Shown here: positions 42,196 through 46,520 of the stretch, in pieces
Layout of the letters: every line of letters starts with the position of its first letter
Position numbering within the stretch: position 1 is the stretch's first letter
Origin: CAYSPU01 sp964432995
GTDB taxonomy: Bacteria > Verrucomicrobiota > Verrucomicrobiia > Limisphaerales > JAHDYP01
Reading direction: 5' to 3'
DNA: 46,520 nt
NCBI GenBank assembly: GCA_964432995.1
Contig: CAYSPU010000009.1
Coordinates: 1 to 46,520 of the forward strand
Program-made: the position numbers and the translations under genes
Notes under the pieces: model-generated
The model's database searches: none
What the model saw: only the letters and a program-made list of their open reading frames with translations
Told to the model about the DNA's origin: nothing

Positions 42196-42271
42196 TAGAG
42201 TCCTTGAATCCTGAAACGCCGAATTCAGAACTTGATCTGTCAACAACGTGTTTTGAACTTCAAGGACTCTA
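42196..42271. repeat. 13-bp perfect inverted repeat bounding 76 bp
   Basis: TAGAGTCCTTGAA at 42196-42208 is exactly complementary to 42259-42271. The interior is A/T-richer than the surroundings and contains further short complementary stretches. No gene lies inside. Confidence 0.65.
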
Positions 42272-42427
42272 GTCAGCTTGTGGGCAGTCATCGGCACCTG
42301 TGCTTCTGGCCGCGTACAACGCGGCGCTCCGCAGCCGTGGGGTCGAAGCAGCCCTCCGGGATACAGCGCCTCCTGAAGTCCCGCACTTTGCCAGGACGCC
42401 GAAGAGGTGGGGAATCCGCCGACTAAC

Positions 42428-42458
42428 AGAGTGTCGGACGGTCAGAGTCGGACACTCT
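42428..42458 (-). terminator. Stem-loop after the URO-D gene
   Basis: AGAGTGTC and GACACTCT form an 8-bp stem with a 15-base loop, one base beyond the URO-D stop codon. No T-run follows, so intrinsic termination is only a possibility. Confidence 0.35.
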
Positions 42459-42459
42459 A

Positions 42460-43581
42460 TCAGTAAGTACAGTCCTTTGCCGCATCGGCGAAGGCCTTCA
42501 GGTTCTCGACCGGCGTGTCGAAGAAGTGATCCGAGGCGGAGCAGACGTAGCCGCCGTTCGGCCCGAAGCCCGCGAAGAGCCGCTGCGTCTCGCGGCGGAT
42601 CTCCTCCGTCCCACCCGAGGTCAGGATGTTGAACTGGTCCATGCCGCCGATCATGGCGACCCGGCCACCGAAGACGGCATGGACTTCCTCTGGACGGGTG
42701 ATATTGCCGCCGACACCGGGTGGGGCGAGCGTTTCCGAGGCGTCGGTGCCGTTCGCCACGATGAGGTCGAGAATGTGCATCATGCCGCCGCACGTGTGAT
42801 ACGTGGCGCGGTGGCCGGCCCGGTGCAACGCGTCGTGAATCCGCCGGTCGTAAGGAAGGCAGAACTCGCGGTGGAGCTTCGGCGAGATGACGGTGTCGCT
42901 CCCCGCGCCGCCGCCGGTTTCGATGAGATCGAACTTGGCGCCGACAAGCGATTCCTCGATAAACCGGAGTTTGCGTTCGAGCAAGGCGCGCAGGAGACGA
43001 TGCACCCAGTCCGGGTGATCGTGGCATTCCATGATGAGCTGTTCCTCGGCCATGAGACAACAGGCGTGCTGCCAGCAACCGGCTTGGTCGCCCCAGACGA
43101 AGCCGCGCAGGATGCCGGCGTCGCCAAGACGGTCGTATTCGGCGGCGACGGCCTGCCGGTTGAGCTTCGCCACCGGCATGTATCTCTCGATCAACTCGAC
43201 GTCCTCATGCCGCTTGATGAGATAGTCCGTGATCCAGGTCGTGGTGCGGTTGCCGCCGGTCCGGTAGGTAAGCCGGCCGCCGGGGGTGACGATCGTGTGC
43301 CGCACGAGCTTGTCGTCCGGATCGTCCTGAACGACCTCGATCTCCTCGCGCCAGTCCGGCGTCGAGACGAGGTGCTTCTCCGCGTCGGGGATCCAGAACT
43401 GTCCCATCGCTTCGAAGTATTGAATCGAGGCGTCCAAGCCGCAGGCTTGGAACGCGGCGAGCGGGTCCATGCCCTGCATGTAGGTGTCCAGGTGGTACTG
43501 CTGCCACTGGTGGATGGTAACGGGCAGGCGGTCGGGTTTCTCGAGTGCCAGCGCCCGCAACATGCGTTCCTTTGAGGTCAT
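42460..43581 (-). CDS. Uroporphyrinogen decarboxylase family protein (methyltransferase-like)
   Basis: A 373-residue TIM-barrel protein of the URO-D superfamily. It opens with the typical SKERMLRALALEKPDRLPV, and has FDLIETGGGAGSDTVISPKLHREFCLPY, YHTCGGMMHILDLIVANGTDASETL (the His-Thr-Cys segment seen in the corrinoid and methyltransferase branch) and AMIGGMDQFNILTSGG. The C-terminus reads GGYVCSASDHFFDTPVENLKAF. It is more like the MtaA/CmuA-type or uncharacterised PVC homologues than HemE, so haem synthesis is not implied. No corrinoid-protein gene is adjacent. It is divergent from the IMP-family gene. Confidence 0.88.
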   Translation of the reverse strand: MTSKERMLRALALEKPDRLPVTIHQWQQYHLDTYMQGMDPLAAFQACGLDASIQYFEAMGQFWIPDAEKHLVSTPDWREEIEVVQDDPDDKLVRHTIVTPGGRLTYRTGGNRTTTWITDYLIKRHEDVELIERYMPVAKLNRQAVAAEYDRLGDAGILRGFVWGDQAGCWQHACCLMAEEQLIMECHDHPDWVHRLLRALLERKLRFIEESLVGAKFDLIETGGGAGSDTVISPKLHREFCLPYDRRIHDALHRAGHRATYHTCGGMMHILDLIVANGTDASETLAPPGVGGNITRPEEVHAVFGGRVAMIGGMDQFNILTSGGTEEIRRETQRLFAGFGPNGGYVCSASDHFFDTPVENLKAFADAAKDCTY

Positions 43582-43731
43582 GGTCCGTCAGCTCAATAGC
43601 ATCGCCGATCGCGGTGTCGAGCGCGAAGACGGCTCGGAGGACCAACGCCTCGACGGCGCCCGGCACTTTCCGTCGGGCCGAATCCGGGTCAAAGCTTGCC
43701 GTGGCCGGCCACATCGGTTTGAGTCTCGGTC

Positions 43732-44568
43732 ATGCAACCACGAGAGGCGAAGGTGGATCTGGAGCAAGCGTTGGCGTGCGCGGTGGATGCGGCGCGAGCG
43801 ACCGGGCAGTTGCTGCGCGACAACCTGCATTCGGCCAAACGCGTGCATGCGGCCAGCCAGCACGACATCAAGCTGGAACTGGACGTTCGCTGCCAGCGCC
43901 GCATCGAGCGGACGCTGCGGGGTGTGTTCCCGCACGTCGCGGTGCTGGGTGAAGAAGGAATCACCGGCAACCCGGATGCCTCTTATCGTTGGGTGGTGGA
44001 TCCGATCGACGGGACGGTGAACTACACCTACGGCATCCCGCACGCCTGCGTGGCGATCGCGCTCCAGGGCGCGGGCGGTCAATCGCACACCGCGGTGGCG
44101 GCGCCCGAGAATCTGGTGGGCGTGGTGTATGACCCGTTTTGTGACGAGCTGTGGACGGCGGTGCGGGGCCGGCCGGCGCGGTTGAACGGGCGGATCATCC
44201 ATGTGAGCCGGCGGCGGCGGTTGGCGGAGAGCGTGATTACGGTCGGGTTTGCGAAGCACCGGGCATCGCTGGAACGGATGCTGCCGGTGTTCTCGGGCCT
44301 GATTCACCGGGTCCGGAAGTTGCGGATCATGGGTTCGGCGGCGCTGGCCTTGACGTATGTGGCGAGCGGGCGATTTGACGCCTACCTCGAGACGGGCGTG
44401 CGGCTGTGGGATATTGCGGCCGGCGGCTTGATCCTCGAATGCGCCGGGGGCTGTTTCGACCACGCGGCGGTTGCCGGGGCCGACACCTACCGGGTGCTGG
44501 CGAGCAACGGTCTGATGCACCGGGCGCTCCGCCGGATCCAGGAAGGGGCGGCTCCCCCTGAACCGTAG
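43732..44568 (+). CDS. Inositol monophosphatase family protein
   Basis: A 278-residue metal-dependent phosphatase. The three motifs of the family are present: the glutamates in VAVLGEEGI, WVVDPIDGTVNYTYG, and the distal VRLWDIAAGGLILECAGG. Substrates could be inositol phosphate, a nucleotide such as 3'-phosphoadenosine 5'-phosphate, or a sugar bisphosphate; the sequence does not decide. Compared with the usual pattern there is a loop of about 15 residues (GAGGQSHTAVAAPEN) between the second motif and GVVYDPFCDELWTA. It is divergent from the URO-D gene across 150 bases in which no promoter was identified. Confidence 0.93.
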   Translation: MQPREAKVDLEQALACAVDAARATGQLLRDNLHSAKRVHAASQHDIKLELDVRCQRRIERTLRGVFPHVAVLGEEGITGNPDASYRWVVDPIDGTVNYTYGIPHACVAIALQGAGGQSHTAVAAPENLVGVVYDPFCDELWTAVRGRPARLNGRIIHVSRRRRLAESVITVGFAKHRASLERMLPVFSGLIHRVRKLRIMGSAALALTYVASGRFDAYLETGVRLWDIAAGGLILECAGGCFDHAAVAGADTYRVLASNGLMHRALRRIQEGAAPPEP

Positions 44569-44585
44569 CTCGGAGTTCGGAACTC
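44567..44585. repeat. Short GGAGTTCGGAACTC repeat after the IMP-family gene
   Basis: AGCTCGGAGTTCGGAACTC overlaps the stop region of the preceding gene and has the same 7-bp GGAGTTC units as 10534-10566 and 27721-27757. Confidence 0.5.
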
Positions 44586-44638
44586 AGGACAGAGGTTCGT
44601 GGCGACGAAGGCGTCGACAAAGGTTTGAGGTCCGGGAT

Positions 44639-45979
44639 CTACGCCTGGATATTGTAGGCCTTGATCTTGTTGTAGAGCGTCTGGCGGCCGATGCCGAGAC
44701 GGCGGGCGGTTTCGAGTTTGTTGCCGTTGGTCTCTCTGAGCATCTGGACGATGGTGTTGCGCTCCATCGCTTCCATGAGGGTGAGGTTGGCGTCGTCCTC
44801 GGGCGCGGAGGCGGGCACGCTGATCGAGAGATCGCGCACTTCCACGACGCTGCCGTCGGTCATGAGCACGGCCCGTTGCACCTCGTTTTGGAGTTGGCGG
44901 ACGTTGCCGGGCCAGGGGTGTTTCTTGAGCAGGTCCATGGCGCTCGGGGAGAAACCGGTGATGGTGCGGTTGGCCTGCGCGGCGAAGCGTTGGAGGAAGG
45001 AGTTGGCCAGCGGCATCACGTCCTCCCGGCGCTCGCGCAAGGGGGGGATTGCGATGGAAATGGCGCTGATCCGGTAGAAGAGATCTTCGCGGAGCTTTCC
45101 GATTTTGATGGCATCGTCGGGAACCCGGTTGGTGGCGGCGACCAGGCGGGTGTCGACGCGGTAGCTGGTGCGGCCGCCGACGGGGCGGACTTCCTTTTCC
45201 TGGAGCACCCGCAGCAGTTTGCTCTGGGTGTCGATGGGCATTTCGGAGATTTCGTCGAGGAGCAGGGTGCCGCCGTCGGCCTGGCGGAAGAGGCCTTCGC
45301 GGTCGGCCTGGGCGCCGGTGTAGGCGCCTTTGACGGAGCCGAAGAGTTCGCTTTCGATGAGTTCGTGAGGCAGGGCGGCGCAGTTGACCTTGATGAGCGG
45401 GCCCTGGGCGCGCGGGCTGAGGGCATGGATGAGGTCGGTAATGATCTCCTTGCCGACGCCGCTTTCGCCGGTGATGAGGATGGAGACGTCGCTGGGGGCG
45501 ACGCGTTCGACGGTGCGGACGACGGTCTTCATGGCGGGGCTTTGGAAGACCGGGGCGGCGCCGCCGGCCATGGCGGCGAGAGCCTGGCGGAGGCTGCTGG
45601 TCTGGTCGCGCAGAAGCTTGTGCTCGAGTGCGTTCTTGACGGTGACGGTCAGGCGCTTGCTGTCGAACGGTTTGCTGATGAAATCGTACGCGCCGCACTT
45701 GATGGCCTCGACGGCGTAATCGATGGTGGCATTCCCTGTGACGATGATCACCTCGCTGTCGGGCCAGGGCGCCTTGATGGCGGGCAGGAGGTCGATGCCG
45801 TGGGCATCGGGAAGCTGCAGGTCGAGCAGAATCACGCCAGGTTGCGGTCCGCCGAACGTCGCCTGCAACTGGGCGGCGTCCCCGGCACTCAGAACCTCGT
45901 AGCCCTCCGCCTCCAGCAGGGTCCGCAGCACGTCCTGGATGTTCTGGTCGTCATCGACGACCATCAGTTTGGTCTTCAT
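44639..45979 (-). CDS. NtrC-type sigma-54-dependent response regulator
   Basis: A 446-residue transcriptional activator. Its receiver domain has Asp9-11, the phospho-acceptor Asp53 (LLDLQLPDAHG), Thr in IIVTGN and Lys in ISKPF. The AAA+ domain has the Walker A GESGVGKE (about 170), the GAYTGA loop that contacts sigma-54 (about 216), Walker B TLLLDEISEMP and the LREDLFYRI sensor region. The C-terminal Fis-like helix-turn-helix ends ETARRLGIGRQTLYNKIKAYNI. It should activate sigma-54 promoters on phosphorylation. Targets and kinase are not in the window. It converges with the IMP-family gene. A second receiver-type regulator, at 16068-16469, is unrelated in architecture. Confidence 0.96.
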   Translation of the reverse strand: MKTKLMVVDDDQNIQDVLRTLLEAEGYEVLSAGDAAQLQATFGGPQPGVILLDLQLPDAHGIDLLPAIKAPWPDSEVIIVTGNATIDYAVEAIKCGAYDFISKPFDSKRLTVTVKNALEHKLLRDQTSSLRQALAAMAGGAAPVFQSPAMKTVVRTVERVAPSDVSILITGESGVGKEIITDLIHALSPRAQGPLIKVNCAALPHELIESELFGSVKGAYTGAQADREGLFRQADGGTLLLDEISEMPIDTQSKLLRVLQEKEVRPVGGRTSYRVDTRLVAATNRVPDDAIKIGKLREDLFYRISAISIAIPPLRERREDVMPLANSFLQRFAAQANRTITGFSPSAMDLLKKHPWPGNVRQLQNEVQRAVLMTDGSVVEVRDLSISVPASAPEDDANLTLMEAMERNTIVQMLRETNGNKLETARRLGIGRQTLYNKIKAYNIQA

Positions 45980-46077
45980 AGGCTACTCCGCGAGTTCCGG
46001 GTTGCGGCATCTTGGGGACCAACCGTCCCGGGCGTCAATGTCGCTTTCTGGCCTCGAGCCTTCATCGGTCAGGATGC

Positions 46078-46350
46078 TCAGACCTTCGCCTCGGGGAACC
46101 GCTCCACGATCGTCCGACGGAGGCGCTCTTCGTCGTCCGGCTGCAGCAGCCGGCGCTGGACCCGCCGCCGGACCGCGTCCAGCAGTTCGATCCAGTCCTC
46201 GAGTGGCGGTTGTTTGAGGGGTTCCCAGCAATCGAATCGCCGCTCGCGCACGAAGAAGCTCCAGATGAAGTTCGCTCGGCGGGCGTAGACCTCGCGCCGA
46301 ACTCCGTCCTCTCCCCGCCGCTTCCAGCTAATCTCCGACTTGACGCCCAT
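46078..46350 (-). CDS. Small protein of unknown function downstream of ispF
   Basis: A 90-residue basic protein, not recognised. It has MGVKSEISWKRRGEDGVRRE, a central aromatic stretch YARRANFIWSFFVRERRFDCWEP, and a charged helical tail (EDWIELLDAVRRRVQRRLLQPDDEE). Its ATG lies three bases after the ispF stop codon (TAG TCC ATG), so the two are very likely co-translated, which supports it as a real gene. No membrane segment or signal peptide is evident. Confidence 0.72.
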   Translation of the reverse strand: MGVKSEISWKRRGEDGVRREVYARRANFIWSFFVRERRFDCWEPLKQPPLEDWIELLDAVRRRVQRRLLQPDDEERLRRTIVERFPEAKV

Positions 46351-46353
46351 GGA

Positions 46354-46520
46354 CTATTGGGGGAGGTCGACCCCGGCCACGGCCATGACCGCAATTCCTT
46401 CTTCGCGCCCGATGAAACCGAGGAGTTCGTTGGTCGTGGCCTTGATTCCCACGCGCTTGGGGTTGATCCCCAGGGCCTGCGAGATGTTCAGCTTCATGGC
46501 GTGCACGTGCGGGGCGAGCT
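46354..46520 (-). CDS. ispF: 2-C-methyl-D-erythritol 2,4-cyclodiphosphate synthase, C-terminal part
   Basis: Only the last 55 residues are in the window, and the gene continues beyond its end. The frame reads LAPHVHAMKLNISQALGINP, KRVGIKATTNELLGFIGREE and GIAVMAVAGVDLPQ, which is the conserved end of IspF (substrate-binding K-A-T-T and GFIGREEGIA). The enzyme belongs to the MEP isoprenoid pathway. It is followed three bases later by the small unknown gene. Confidence 0.93.
   Translation of the reverse strand, partial: LAPHVHAMKLNISQALGINPKRVGIKATTNELLGFIGREEGIAVMAVAGVDLPQ

Larger units (their letters stand above)
41781..42459. other. Long intergenic region without a recognised gene
   Basis: This 679-base stretch between the YjbQ-family gene and the URO-D gene (both minus strand) contains several short open frames, none with a recognisable product or plausible start. 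Its supported contents are the inverted repeat at 42196-42271 and a hairpin at 42428-42458 just after the URO-D stop. It may be a decayed gene or element. Confidence 0.5.

Overview
The window is about 46.5 kb of high-GC bacterial DNA. It carries a run of ten Ns at 23559-23568, so it comes from a draft assembly or metagenome bin. Gene content points to a Verrucomicrobiota-like (PVC group) heterotroph: several exported GH127/GH43 glycoside hydrolases, an ADOP-type permease, a zinc-ribbon Ser/Thr kinase with an FGE-like domain, a sialate-O-acetylesterase-like protein, DUF362, and many G/C-rich dispersed repeats. The phylum is an inference from gene content; no rRNA or tRNA was seen.

Left arm (1-13.1 kb, all minus strand): a carbohydrate-utilisation cluster for arabinofuranosyl substrates. 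Reading with transcription it runs AraC-type regulator, a 1273-residue multidomain GH43 protein, then three GH127 (beta-L-arabinofuranosidase family) proteins. The last two are tandem paralogs, and the final one is broken by a frameshift near 1.95 kb. Expected logic: GH43 and GH127 enzymes act on arabinose-containing glycans outside the cytoplasm, and the AraC protein senses the released sugar.

Middle (13.1-27.5 kb): an ADOP/MacB-FtsX permease with a single-domain response regulator; an exported TIM-barrel protein; a kinase gene that overlaps by four bases a secreted SASA-like protein lacking the catalytic serine; a GTG-started glnD; and a minus-strand operon of an exported unknown, pdxJ and acpS. 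A striking pair of stem-loops, one a 36-bp perfect palindrome, separates the convergent glnD and acpS.

Accessory island (27.5-32.1 kb): a REP-associated tyrosine transposase (RAYT) with copies of a 16-bp motif in opposite orientation on its two sides, a lipoprotein with a GyrI-like effector-binding domain whose last codons lie in a flanking repeat, two antitoxin genes whose toxins are reduced to remnants, a transposon-like segment bounded by an 18-bp perfect inverted repeat, and a lower-GC beta-helix gene.

Right arm (32.4-46.5 kb): housekeeping and signalling genes: comEC, a TPR lipoprotein, a DUF362 protein, tyrS, an exported unknown, a YjbQ-family protein, a URO-D-family protein, an inositol monophosphatase family protein, an NtrC-type response regulator, a small unknown and the 3' end of ispF.

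Across the window there are at least four dispersed repeat families outside, and occasionally inside, genes. They are the main structure the genes do not explain.
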